Origin: an uncultured beta proteobacterium
Lineage (GTDB): Bacteria > Pseudomonadota > Gammaproteobacteria > Burkholderiales > Burkholderiaceae_B
Direction: 5' to 3'
DNA length: 11,044 bases
Assembly: GCA_903929925.1 (NCBI GenBank)
Contig: CAIYWO010000197.1
Coordinates: 1-11,044, forward strand
The notes below the pieces were generated by a model, which saw nothing but the letters and a program-made list of their open reading frames with translations, was not told where the DNA came from and searched no databases. Made by a program: the position numbers and the translations under genes. Shown here in pieces: positions 1 through 7,140 of the stretch (position 1 is its first letter; the number at the start of each line of letters is the position of its first letter).

Positions 1-646
1 AGGCCCGATCGACGGACCCGCGTCCTGAAAATGCACGGTCGTAAGTAATAACCGGATAGCTCGCCAAATGTTCAAGCGTCAATACAAAATTCTTTTTACC
101 GGACAACGCAACCAGCGGATGCTCGGGCCGCACCACCACCGAATGCGACCAGCTATAGCAAGGCAAGGTTGCCAGCCCTGGCGTGAGGGCGAGCGATTCC
201 GTTGCAATGGCCAGATCCGCCTGACCATTAAGTACCATCTCGGCCAACTGGGGCGGGCTGCCCTCGGCGAGTGAAAGATGCACTTTGGGAAAGTGTTGCC
301 TGAAGGCAGGAATAATTTTGGGTAGGACATACCGTGCCTGCGTGTGCGTGCACGCAATCACTAGGCTGCCTTCATCACGACGGGCGTATTCATCGCTCAC
401 TTTCTTAAGATTGTCGATCTCGCACATAATGCGTTCGACCACGACGGCGACCGAGCGGCCAGGTTTGGTGAGCCCCTTGATGCGTTTGCCGTGACGCTCG
501 AAAATCTGCACACCGAGTTCGTCCTCAAATTCGAGAATCGCTTTAGATACGCCGGGTTGGGACGTAAACAGTGAGCGCGCGGCTTCGGTCAGGTTGAAGT
601 CGCGCCGGATGGTTTCGCGAATAAAACGAAATTGCTGCAAATTCAT
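1..646 (-). CDS. CysB-like LysR-family transcriptional regulator (3' end outside window)
   Basis: This is a LysR-type regulator of the CysB/Cbl branch, which in enterobacteria activates sulfate-assimilation genes. Read on the minus strand from ATG at 646, it has 215 open codons before the window edge; family members are about 310-325 residues, so roughly the last third is missing. Residues 1-60 form the winged helix-turn-helix, with the motif TSQPGVSK at 28-35 and EDELG at 41-45. The inducer-binding domain has THTQARY at 100-106, T149 within IATES, and T201 within ITY. From memory of Klebsiella/E. coli CysB, these match or nearly match T100, T102, Q103, T149 and T202, which line the sulfate/N-acetylserine pocket. 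A GGGAG ribosome site lies 7 bases before the ATG. It is divergent from pepA. The fold and subfamily are secure; the regulon and whether it is the main CysB or a paralogue cannot be told. Confidence 0.9.
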   Translation of the reverse strand, partial: MNLQQFRFIRETIRRDFNLTEAARSLFTSQPGVSKAILEFEDELGVQIFERHGKRIKGLTKPGRSVAVVVERIMCEIDNLKKVSDEYARRDEGSLVIACTHTQARYVLPKIIPAFRQHFPKVHLSLAEGSPPQLAEMVLNGQADLAIATESLALTPGLATLPCYSWSHSVVVRPEHPLVALSGKKNFVLTLEHLASYPVITYDRAFSGRGSVDRA

Positions 647-667
647 GTGGTTTCTCCCATGACCACG

Positions 668-696
668 ATTATAAGTAATAAAGGAAATATTCTAAA
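668..696 (-). promoter_or_regulatory. Candidate sigma-70 promoter for the CysB-like regulator
   Basis: On the minus strand TTTAGA (696-691) and a perfect TATAAT (673-668) are separated by 17 bases and lie about 20-50 bases before the regulator's start codon. The surrounding gap (647-834) is strikingly AT-rich compared with the genes. The -10 box is a full match; the -35 matches four of six positions. The call rests on sequence alone. Confidence 0.5.
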
Positions 697-721
697 TAAC
701 CAATTTGTATAAACTTAATTC

Positions 722-749
722 TTGAAATTCTTAGGGTGGTTCGGATATT
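722..749 (+). promoter_or_regulatory. Weak candidate promoter for pepA-holC
   Basis: TTGAAA (722-727) and GATATT (744-749) are spaced by 16 bases and would start transcription about 80 bases before the preferred pepA ATG. Both boxes are imperfect, and other AT-rich hexamers in this gap could serve instead. This is the best rightward candidate seen, not a firm assignment. Confidence 0.28.
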
Positions 750-834
750 GATTCGTACGCACGCGGGAACAACATGCGAGATAATCCATCCAAGCAAGAG
801 CTATTTCTCATCTACTTTTATACAGGTTCGTCAC

Positions 835-2358
835 ATGGAATTCAGCACTCACGCATCCGTCTCGCCACATCAGACCAAAACAGCCGCCTTGGCTGTCGGT
901 GTTTTTAAAGATGGCGTTTTAAGCGTTGCAGCCGACGCGATTGACCGCGCAAGTCAAGGTGCAATCAAAGCTGTCATCAAAGCCGAATTCCCAGGGAATG
1001 CTGGCACAACCCTCGTGCTACGAGATTTGAAAGGCGTCACCCCAGCACGGGTCGTACTGGTTGGCCTGGGCAAGCAAAGTGAGTACGGCGCAAAGACGCA
1101 TTCCAGCGCAGAGCAGGCCTTCGCGGCCTATTGCGTCCAAGCGCGCCTGACGGAAGCCACCTCGGCACTTTCAGCCATCCCCTATGGACAGAGTGATGCA
1201 CGCGCGCGTGCGCGCACTGCGGCAAGCGCCGCGGGTGCAAGCCTCTATCACTTTGACGCAAGCTTTGGGAAGCCTGATCTCGACGCGCGTCCGAAGCTGA
1301 AAAAATTTGTCGCTCTGGTGACCAAAGCAGAACAAGCGGCAGCCAACCAAGGTCTTGCCGAAGGGGCCGCCCTCTCAGAGGGGATGTCGCTTGCGCGCAC
1401 ACTTGGTAATTTACCCGGTAATATTTGCACGCCAACGTACTTAGGCGAGACGGCGAAGAAACTGGGGCGCGAATTCAAGAGCATCAAAGTTACCGTACTC
1501 GAACCCAAACAGATTGAAAAACTTGGCATGGGTTCTTTTTTGTCGGTCGCGCGCGGCTCAGAGCAACCTGCACGCTTCATCGTGATGCACTACCAAGGGG
1601 CGGCTAGCGCACGCGCCTCGAACAAAGCAACAAGTAAGGCAGCAAACAAAGGACCGATTGTCTTGGTTGGCAAAGGCATCACCTTTGACTCTGGCGGCAT
1701 TTCGATCAAACCCGCTGCAACGATGGACGAAATGAAGTTCGATATGTGCGGCGCAGCGAGTGTGCTGGGCACCATGCGCGCGATTGCCGAAATCGGTCTG
1801 CCGGGTGAGGTCATTGGCCTGATCCCTGCCTGCGAAAACATGCCAAGCGGCACCGCAAACAAGCCCGGCGATGTGGTGACCAGCATGTCCGGCCAGACGA
1901 TTGAAATCCTCAACACCGATGCAGAGGGTCGCTTGATTCTGTGCGACGCGTTGACCTATGCAGAGCGCTTCAAGCCCTCAGCCGTGATTGATATCGCAAC
2001 CCTGACGGGTGCCTGCGTCGTGGCCCTTGGCAACGTAAACTCGGGCTTGTTCTCGACCGACGACGCTCTAGCTGAGGCACTCCTCGCTGCCGGCAAACAA
2101 GCGCAAGACCCTGCCTGGCGCATGCCCTTGGACGATGCGTATCAAGCTCAGCTGAAATCCAATTTTGCAGACATGGCTAACATTGGCGGGCAGCCTGGCG
2201 GCGCAGTCACTGCCGCATGTTTCTTGTCACGCTTTGCTAAAGCATATCCCTGGGCACACCTCGACATCGCAGGCACTGCATGGCGTGGCGGTGCCGTCAA
2301 AGGCGCGACAGGTCGTCCGGTCGGTATGCTCGTGCACTATCTACTAGCCCAGGCGTAA
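835..2358 (+). CDS. pepA: Leucyl aminopeptidase (M17 family, PepA)
   Basis: A cytosolic two-metal aminopeptidase that removes N-terminal residues, leucine preferentially, from peptides; E. coli PepA also binds DNA in Xer recombination. The 507-residue product has the M17 signature NTDAEGRL at 360-367. Metal-binding and catalytic residues fall at a constant +10 offset from E. coli numbering: K280, D285, K292, D303, D362, E364 and R366. The ORF stays open upstream to a GTG at 736, but ATG 835 is preferred: the protein then begins MEFST as in betaproteobacterial homologues and has normal length, while the extra 33 codons resemble no PepA. The Shine-Dalgarno at 835 is weak. An Ala/Lys/Ser-rich stretch (residues about 258-275) sits just before the catalytic VGKG motif and looks like a loop insertion. 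holC follows 8 bases after the stop, an arrangement common in proteobacteria. Confidence 0.95.
   Translation: MEFSTHASVSPHQTKTAALAVGVFKDGVLSVAADAIDRASQGAIKAVIKAEFPGNAGTTLVLRDLKGVTPARVVLVGLGKQSEYGAKTHSSAEQAFAAYCVQARLTEATSALSAIPYGQSDARARARTAASAAGASLYHFDASFGKPDLDARPKLKKFVALVTKAEQAAANQGLAEGAALSEGMSLARTLGNLPGNICTPTYLGETAKKLGREFKSIKVTVLEPKQIEKLGMGSFLSVARGSEQPARFIVMHYQGAASARASNKATSKAANKGPIVLVGKGITFDSGGISIKPAATMDEMKFDMCGAASVLGTMRAIAEIGLPGEVIGLIPACENMPSGTANKPGDVVTSMSGQTIEILNTDAEGRLILCDALTYAERFKPSAVIDIATLTGACVVALGNVNSGLFSTDDALAEALLAAGKQAQDPAWRMPLDDAYQAQLKSNFADMANIGGQPGGAVTAACFLSRFAKAYPWAHLDIAGTAWRGGAVKGATGRPVGMLVHYLLAQA
1197..1217. other. 21-base alternating purine-pyrimidine tract inside pepA
   Basis: The tract alternates pyrimidine and purine without a break and is mostly CG steps. 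It contains two perfect palindromes, CACGCGCGCGTG (1199-1210) and GTGCGCGCAC (1208-1217). It encodes the Arg-Ala repeat ARARART of PepA. Such tracts can adopt left-handed DNA under negative supercoiling, but codon choice for Arg-Ala repeats is a sufficient explanation. Confidence 0.55.
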
Positions 2359-2366
2359 GGCACGGG

Positions 2367-2804
2367 ATGGCGCGCATCGACTTCGCCTTTGGCGCCACAG
2401 AGCGCATCACGCAGGCCTGTCAAACCAGCCTGCGGCAGTATCTCGCTGGTCAGACATTGCTTGTCTACTGTACGGATGCAGCGCGACTCAAAGCGTTTGA
2501 TCAAAAGCTATGGTCGGTGGACGAGGCCGCCTTCGTGCCGCACGTGTCCTCGGATGATCCTGCGGCGCCAGACACACCCATATGGCTGGTCGCGAGCAAC
2601 CTACCCCAAGCCTTGGCCCGTGCACCGGCAAAGGCTTGGTTGCTGAATTTGGACGATCAGTGCCCACCTGGCATCGAGAGTGTGGCCCGCGTGCTGGAGA
2701 TCGTTTCCGATGAGGATGCAGACAAGGCTGCCGCACGCGAACGTTGGCGTCTCTATCAGGCGGGAGGGCACGAGGTGAAATCCTTCCGCCTGTCCCCCAC
2801 TTGA
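2367..2804 (+). CDS. holC: DNA polymerase III chi subunit (HolC)
   Basis: Chi is the small clamp-loader accessory protein that links DNA polymerase III, through psi, to single-strand binding protein at the replication fork. The ORF is open from further upstream inside pepA, but ATG 2367 gives 145 residues, close to the 147 of E. coli HolC. It is also preceded by AAGG (2357-2360) 6 bases away, and the protein begins MARIDFAF, matching the first beta strand of the family. Recognisable family blocks are LW at 50-51 followed by FVPH at 59-62, and the C-terminal ARERWRLYQAGG. It lies 8 bases after pepA and is almost certainly co-transcribed with it. The valS gene that often follows holC is absent here. 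The psi subunit is not in the window. Confidence 0.9.
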   Translation: MARIDFAFGATERITQACQTSLRQYLAGQTLLVYCTDAARLKAFDQKLWSVDEAAFVPHVSSDDPAAPDTPIWLVASNLPQALARAPAKAWLLNLDDQCPPGIESVARVLEIVSDEDADKAAARERWRLYQAGGHEVKSFRLSPT

Positions 2805-2925
2805 CACGAAATACCCTACAAAACCGAAGGAATCTAGCCTTTCAGGGAACTGTCAGGTATGCTTTCGGTCATAGTAATAAGACATTTTATTTGTCTGACT
2901 TAATTTTTAGTAAAAGGAGCACTAC

Positions 2926-3630
2926 ATGAGCGACTACCGCCCCACCCTATCCCGCAACCCATACGAGGGCGCAGCTGTAGAGGTCGTGCGCAATCGTGTC
3001 CTGCGCAACACCTACTGGCTGCTTGCACTGTCCCTAATCCCGACCGTCCTCGGTGCAGCCGTTGGCATGATGAGCGGCATCAATCAAGTCATGGCCTCCA
3101 GCCCTGGCATCACCGCCATCGTCTTTTTGCTCGGCGCCTTCGGCCTGATGTTCGCGATTGAAAAGAACAAAGACAGTTCACTCGGCGTTGGCTTGCTGCT
3201 GTTGTTCACGTTCTTCATGGGCGTCATGCTCTCGCGTCTGCTCGGTTTCGTGCTCGGCATGAGCAACGGTACGCAGCTCGTCATGTTCGCCTTTGGTGGA
3301 ACAGCGATTGTGTTCGGCACAATGGCAACGCTTGCGACCTCAATCAAGCGTGACCTGTCGGGCTTGAGCAAGTTCATGTTCATTGGTGTGGTGATCTTGC
3401 TGGTTGCTGGTATTGCCAACATCTGGCTTCAATTGCCAGCGCTGATGCTGACGATTTCGGTTCTGGCCATTGTGATTTTCTCGGCCTTCATGCTGATCGA
3501 TCTGCAACGCGTCGTCAACGGTGGCGAAACGAACTACGTTTCAGCAACCTTGGCGATTTACCTGGACGTGTACAACGTGTTCTCGAACCTGTTGGCCATC
3601 CTGGGTATCACAAGCGGCAGCCGTGATTAA
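2926..3630 (+). CDS. Bax inhibitor-1/YccA family inner-membrane protein
   Basis: A 234-residue integral membrane protein of the BI-1 (TMBIM) family. About seven hydrophobic segments are visible, near residues 29-50, 62-78, 86-111, 115-138, 149-169, 170-192 and 204-227, after a polar N-terminus. The C-terminal half has LIDLQRVVNGGETNYV and AIYLDVYNVF; D192 and D214 probably correspond to the paired aspartates that gate calcium leak in Bacillus YetJ. E. coli relatives are YccA, a modulator of the FtsH protease, and YbhL. AAGGAG (2914-2919) lies 6 bases before the ATG. The 121-base gap after holC turns AT-rich toward the start, but I see no convincing promoter. The gene ends just before a strong terminator. 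Family assignment is firm; physiological role is unknown. Confidence 0.9.
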   Translation: MSDYRPTLSRNPYEGAAVEVVRNRVLRNTYWLLALSLIPTVLGAAVGMMSGINQVMASSPGITAIVFLLGAFGLMFAIEKNKDSSLGVGLLLLFTFFMGVMLSRLLGFVLGMSNGTQLVMFAFGGTAIVFGTMATLATSIKRDLSGLSKFMFIGVVILLVAGIANIWLQLPALMLTISVLAIVIFSAFMLIDLQRVVNGGETNYVSATLAIYLDVYNVFSNLLAILGITSGSRD

Positions 3631-3653
3631 CAAGACTCGCTCGTAATGATGTT

Positions 3654-3684
3654 AAAAAGCTCACCTTCGGGTGAGCTTTTTTTT
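3654..3684 (+). terminator. Intrinsic terminator after the BI-1 family gene
   Basis: AGCTCACC (3658-3665), tetraloop TTCG, GGTGAGCT (3670-3677), flanked by four A bases and followed by an eight-T run, form a perfect 8-bp stem extendable to 12 bp by A-T pairs. The stable UUCG loop and T tract are classic for Rho-independent termination. It begins 23 bases after the BI-1 stop and ends 19 bases before the next start codon. Confidence 0.93.
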
Positions 3685-3703
3685 AGATGATCTGGAACGC
3701 AAA

Positions 3704-4465
3704 ATGAGCAACACTGTACTACGCGAAACAAACCATGGGATCTTAACTTTGACCATCAATCGCCCCGAGAGTCGCAACGCCCTGGATGCGCAAACCTATC
3801 TGGCGCTAGCAACCTACATCCGCGAGGCCAGCACTGACGATCAAACGCGAGCAATCGTACTAACAGGCGCGCAAGGGCACTTTACCGCCGGCAACGATCT
3901 GAAAGACTTTCAACGTCCACGCCCGGCAGGAGACAGCCCAGGGATCACACTGTTGCGCAGCCTGGTCGACTCAGACCTGCCGATCATCGCCGCCATCGAA
4001 GGAAACGCAATCGGAATCGGGGTGACCATGCTGCAGCACTGCGATTTTGTGTACGCTGCAGACAACGCTCTATTCAAAATACCGTTTGTGCCACTCGGCT
4101 TATGTCCGGAGGGTGCTTCGAGCACACTGCTTGCGCAATTGGTTGGTGCCCGCAAGGCCAGCGACTGGTTGTTACGCGGTCGCGCCTTTAAGCCCCAAGA
4201 AGCGCTTGAGGCCGGCTTTATCACCGCTGTGACGCCGCCTGGCCTGGCACTGTCACACGCCCTGCAAACCGCCACCGAATTAGCGGCCTTGCCACCCCAA
4301 GCGCTACAGCTTTCCAAACAGATGATGAAGCACACCCTCAGGCCCTCGCTACACGCAGCCTTTGATTACGAGTGGGGCCACTTCACCGACCGACTCAAAT
4401 CGGACGAAGCCCAGCAGGCCTTTGCCAATTTTTTTAAAGCACGCGAGGCAACCAAGCCGCGCTGA
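3704..4465 (+). CDS. Crotonase-family protein, probably enoyl-CoA delta-isomerase
   Basis: A 253-residue crotonase-fold enzyme acting on acyl-CoA in the cytosol. Oxyanion-hole and CoA-binding blocks are HFTAGNDL (59-66) and IEGNAIGIG (98-106). Compared from memory with rat enoyl-CoA hydratase, the first catalytic Glu (E144) is replaced by T108 and the second (E164) by F128. A Glu is present in LGLCPEGASS (E136), where ECI2-type delta3,delta2-enoyl-CoA isomerases carry their single catalytic base. Isomerisation of a misplaced double bond is therefore likelier than hydration. ATG 3704 is chosen because it opens the normal core TVLRETNHGILTLTINRP; an in-frame GTG at 3671 lies inside the terminator hairpin and is unlikely. 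No strong ribosome site is visible. The alpha/beta hydrolase gene follows after 56 bases, probably in the same transcript. Confidence 0.85.
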   Translation: MSNTVLRETNHGILTLTINRPESRNALDAQTYLALATYIREASTDDQTRAIVLTGAQGHFTAGNDLKDFQRPRPAGDSPGITLLRSLVDSDLPIIAAIEGNAIGIGVTMLQHCDFVYAADNALFKIPFVPLGLCPEGASSTLLAQLVGARKASDWLLRGRAFKPQEALEAGFITAVTPPGLALSHALQTATELAALPPQALQLSKQMMKHTLRPSLHAAFDYEWGHFTDRLKSDEAQQAFANFFKAREATKPR

Positions 4466-4521
4466 TATCTTGACGCTGCAGGTTCACGCATGCCAAGCTA
4501 ATACCATTCACAGGAGAACTT

Positions 4522-5406
4522 ATGCTTTTCGCTAAAACTGACGACGGTGTCGACCTCTGTTACGAAACAACCGGATCCGGCACACCTATTATTTTTGTGC
4601 ACGAATTCGCGGGTCACAAAGAAAGCTGGGAACCACAGGTGCGCCATTTTGCGCGCCACTATCAAGTCATTACGTACAACGCACGTGGCTACCCTCCCTC
4701 TGCGGTTCCACCCGATGTGTCGTCGTACTCGCAAAACCGTGCGGCCGCCGATATCCTTGCAGTTCTGGATCACTTAAAAATTAAAAAAGCACACGTTGTC
4801 GGTCTGTCGATGGGTGGGTTTGCCACCCTGCACTTTGGTTTGTTGTATCCCGAACGCGCATTATCACTTTGTGTGGCAGGATGCGGCTATGGCGCCGAAC
4901 TCGAGATCCGCGATCAGTTCCGCAAAGAAGCAGAAGCCAGCGCTGACATGCTTCTCAAAGAAGGCATGAAAGCGTTTGTCGATAAGTATGCGTATGGTCC
5001 GACACGTTTGTCTTTTGAGCGCGCCGACCCCAATGGTTTCGCCGAATTCAAAGAACAGTTCTACGGTCACTCTGCGCTTGGCTCAGCCAACACACAGCTT
5101 GGTGTGCAGCGAGAGCGTCCATCGCTCTACACCTTGACTGAAAGACTGCAGAAGCTGACTGTGCCAACGTTGATCTTAAACGGTGACGAAGATTGGCCAT
5201 GCTTGCGCCCAGGCATTATGTTGAAGGAAACCATTCCTTCAGCCGCTTTGTCGATCATGCCTAACTGCGGGCATACGCTCAATATTGAAGATCCGGTCAA
5301 CTTCAACCGGATCGTCGGGGACTTCATCAGTCAAGCTAGCAGCGGTCGCTGGCCAATGCGTGATCCACGTGCCATGGTCAAGTCCATCACAGGTATGAAG
5401 ACTTAA
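4522..5406 (+). CDS. Alpha/beta hydrolase
   Basis: A 294-residue serine hydrolase with the alpha/beta fold. The nucleophile elbow is GLSMGG (94-99, S96), the acid is D224 in NGDEDWP (D222 is the alternative), and the base is H251 in NCGHTLNIEDP, so the triad is complete. The usual HG of the oxyanion strand is HE here (H27-E28, in FVHEFAG). The general layout resembles 3-oxoadipate enol-lactonase and related ester, lactone or C-C bond hydrolases, but the substrate cannot be read from the sequence. AGGAG (4512-4516) sits 5 bases before the ATG. It lies 56 bases after the crotonase gene in the same direction and its stop overlaps that of the leftward SDR gene, with no terminator between them. 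Confidence 0.88.
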   Translation: MLFAKTDDGVDLCYETTGSGTPIIFVHEFAGHKESWEPQVRHFARHYQVITYNARGYPPSAVPPDVSSYSQNRAAADILAVLDHLKIKKAHVVGLSMGGFATLHFGLLYPERALSLCVAGCGYGAELEIRDQFRKEAEASADMLLKEGMKAFVDKYAYGPTRLSFERADPNGFAEFKEQFYGHSALGSANTQLGVQRERPSLYTLTERLQKLTVPTLILNGDEDWPCLRPGIMLKETIPSAALSIMPNCGHTLNIEDPVNFNRIVGDFISQASSGRWPMRDPRAMVKSITGMKT

Positions 5407-6122
5407 GCGGTGAGTCCTACGGACAAACCACCACAAACGTAAAGCAGTTGCCCGGTGATAAAGCCCGCCTTCTTGTCCAGAAACATGCGCACAGCGTGCG
5501 CGATTTCGGCGGGCTCACCAAAACGCCCTACCGGCACAGACTCCATAATTTTCTTGGTCTGAGGCAGTTCTGGTGGGTTGCTCGCCAAGAACAGCTCTGT
5601 TGCAACAGGACCCGGTGCAATCGCATTGACGGTAATGCCATGCGGTGCAGTCTCGAGCGCCCAAGTGCGTGTCATCCCTGCGAGACCGGCCTTGGTACCG
5701 CCATAGACTGTACGACCCACCTTACCCAGCCCTGCACGGCTACCAATATTGACGATACGGCCGAACTTGTGGGCACGCATTTTGGGCAGCACAGCTTGGG
5801 TTAACAAGAGTGGTGCCACCATGTTCAGCGTGATCATGTCGTCAACATCCTCGAGGCTAATGTCCTCGATTTTGCCGACGTGAATCATGCCTGCGTTATT
5901 CACAAGATTGAGAATATCTTTCTTAGCGGCCCAGTCCAGAGCCGCCTCACGGGTCCGCTTCGTGTCACCCAGATCGACTGACTCAAAAATTTCGCCGGGT
6001 AATAACTTGGCTGGTGCCGTGCGGCTGAAATTAAGGACCTCATAGCCTTCGGCGATAAGGTCCTCTACCACGGCACGTCCAATACCGCGGCTACCACCAG
6101 TAACAAGCGCTGTTCCGTTCAT
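5403..6122 (-). CDS. Short-chain dehydrogenase/reductase (SDR, FabG-like)
   Basis: A 239-residue classical SDR that should oxidise an alcohol or reduce a ketone with NAD(P)(H). The Rossmann motif is TGGSRGIG (8-15), the structural motif NNAG is at 75-78, and the catalytic tetrad is N100, S128, Y140 and K144 (YGGTK). PGPVATE follows as in FabG-like enzymes. Arg12 and the SR at the end of the second strand (33-34) favour NADP(H), though this is only a sequence rule. Its ATG overlaps the TGA of the upstream Bug gene as ATGA (6119-6122), implying translational coupling. The stop shares the four bases TTAA (5403-5406) with the convergent hydrolase gene. A catabolic dehydrogenase is likelier than fatty-acid synthesis given the neighbours; the substrate is unknown. 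Confidence 0.9.
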   Translation of the reverse strand: MNGTALVTGGSRGIGRAVVEDLIAEGYEVLNFSRTAPAKLLPGEIFESVDLGDTKRTREAALDWAAKKDILNLVNNAGMIHVGKIEDISLEDVDDMITLNMVAPLLLTQAVLPKMRAHKFGRIVNIGSRAGLGKVGRTVYGGTKAGLAGMTRTWALETAPHGITVNAIAPGPVATELFLASNPPELPQTKKIMESVPVGRFGEPAEIAHAVRMFLDKKAGFITGQLLYVCGGLSVGLTA

Positions 6123-7111
6123 TGTGCTGTGATCCCACGATCTTTGATTAACTTACCCCACTTAGCGCGTTCTTTTGCCTCAAAGGCGGCTAGATCGGCG
6201 CCAAACAAGTTACCAGGGACTGCAGCCAACTTTGTGTAAGCCTCGGCAACCCGCTCAGACTTAAGACCCACACGCGCAGCTTCAATGAGCTTGTCCATCA
6301 CTGGTTGTGGCGTGCCTTTAGGGGCATAGATCGCAAACCAGGCAGTGACGTCGAATCCCGTGACACCGCCTTCGGCAAACGTTGGTAGATCAGGTGCTAA
6401 CGGACTACGTTGCAAGGAAGTCGCGGCAATTCCGCGGACGCGCGAACCATCCTTGATCTGGTTGATTGAGCCCGACAAGTTATCGAATAGCAGATCAATC
6501 TGACCGCCGATCAAGGCCGGCATAGAAGCTGAAACCCCTTTGAAGGGAACGTGGAGCAATTCAATCCCAGCCATGGCCTCAAAGTATGCGCCCGTCAGGT
6601 GAGGAGAAGACCCGATACCAGGCGTGCCATAGCTCAGCTTTTTGTCGCCAGCGGCCTTCGCGGCCTTAATCACATCCCCCAGATTCTTCCAAGGAGAGTT
6701 TGCTGCGACCACCAAAACATTCGGCGTTGTCGACACTAAGGCAATTGGCACGAGATCCGTTGCTGGATCGAATTGCATCTGGGTATACAAGAATTGATTA
6801 ATCGCTTGTGTACCAATCGTGCCCAAGCCGATGGTGTAGCCATCGGGCTTGCTGCGTGCAACCTGAGTCAGACCCACGTTACCCGCTGCGCCTGGCTTGT
6901 TTTCGACCACGACTGTCTGCTTAAGAGTGGCTTCCATCGCTTGCGCAATCGAACGACCAAAAATATCGGCCGCGCCCGCTGTGGGGTAGGGAACGATCAA
7001 GGTCAAAGGACGGCTAGGAAAGGTCTGAGCGCTAGCGCTCGAGGCGAGTGCCAATGAACCAACAGTTAGCGCTGAGGCCAGTGTGCGTAGAAAAAATCGT
7101 CTTACTTGCAT
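6119..7111 (-). CDS. Bug-family tripartite tricarboxylate transporter solute-binding protein
   Basis: A 330-residue periplasmic binding protein of the TctC/Bug family, which captures carboxylates or related small molecules for a TctAB membrane partner. Residues 1-28 are a signal peptide: positive RR at 4-5, a hydrophobic core to about 23, and a cleavage site after ASA before Q29. The mature start FPSRPLTLIVPYPTAGAAD is the characteristic Bug N-terminus, and PGAAGNVG (73-80) is the next family block. No signal-peptidase II lipobox is present. TGGAG (minus strand, 7125-7121) lies 9 bases before the ATG. No TctA or TctB gene is in the window, so this is an orphan binding protein, as is common in Burkholderiales. 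It is first in a two-gene unit with the SDR and is divergent from the synthetase operon. Confidence 0.93.
   Translation of the reverse strand: MQVRRFFLRTLASALTVGSLALASSASAQTFPSRPLTLIVPYPTAGAADIFGRSIAQAMEATLKQTVVVENKPGAAGNVGLTQVARSKPDGYTIGLGTIGTQAINQFLYTQMQFDPATDLVPIALVSTTPNVLVVAANSPWKNLGDVIKAAKAAGDKKLSYGTPGIGSSPHLTGAYFEAMAGIELLHVPFKGVSASMPALIGGQIDLLFDNLSGSINQIKDGSRVRGIAATSLQRSPLAPDLPTFAEGGVTGFDVTAWFAIYAPKGTPQPVMDKLIEAARVGLKSERVAEAYTKLAAVPGNLFGADLAAFEAKERAKWGKLIKDRGITAQ
7027..7040. repeat. 14-base perfect palindrome in the Bug signal-peptide region
   Basis: GAGCGCTAGCGCTC equals its own reverse complement over 14 bases. It lies about 70-85 bases inside the Bug gene and encodes the Ser-Ala run (SSASA) at the signal-peptidase site. 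It could be an operator or an mRNA hairpin near the start, or a by-product of Ala/Ser codons. Confidence 0.6.
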
Positions 7112-7140
7112 CGTGTGTCGCTCCAGGGAATTTTCTTATA

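Noticed and set aside
79..357. Open frames on either strand over the CysB-like gene
   Set aside because: They are shadows in other frames; the minus-strand frame from 646 reads as a continuous CysB-like protein to the window edge.
736..834. N-terminal extension of pepA from a GTG at 736
   Set aside because: The 33 extra residues do not resemble a PepA N-terminus, and ATG 835 gives normal length and a typical MEFST start. The stretch overlaps the candidate promoter.
2280..2366. Longer holC beginning inside pepA
   Set aside because: The extension overlaps conserved pepA codons. ATG 2367 has a ribosome site and gives the family length.
2759..2790. Possible terminator hairpin at the end of holC (GGCGGGAGG with CCTTCCGCC)
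   Set aside because: The 9-bp stem with one wobble has a 14-base loop, lies wholly inside the coding region and has no T run after it.
2801..2806. Perfect TTGACA box at the holC stop as a promoter for the BI-1 gene
   Set aside because: No acceptable -10 hexamer lies 16-18 bases downstream, so an isolated -35 match is not enough.
5290..5313. Inverted repeat GATCCGGT / ACCGGATC
   Set aside because: Perfect 8-base arms, but entirely within the hydrolase coding region near H251, with no T run and about 90 bases before the stop. Probably chance from codon use.
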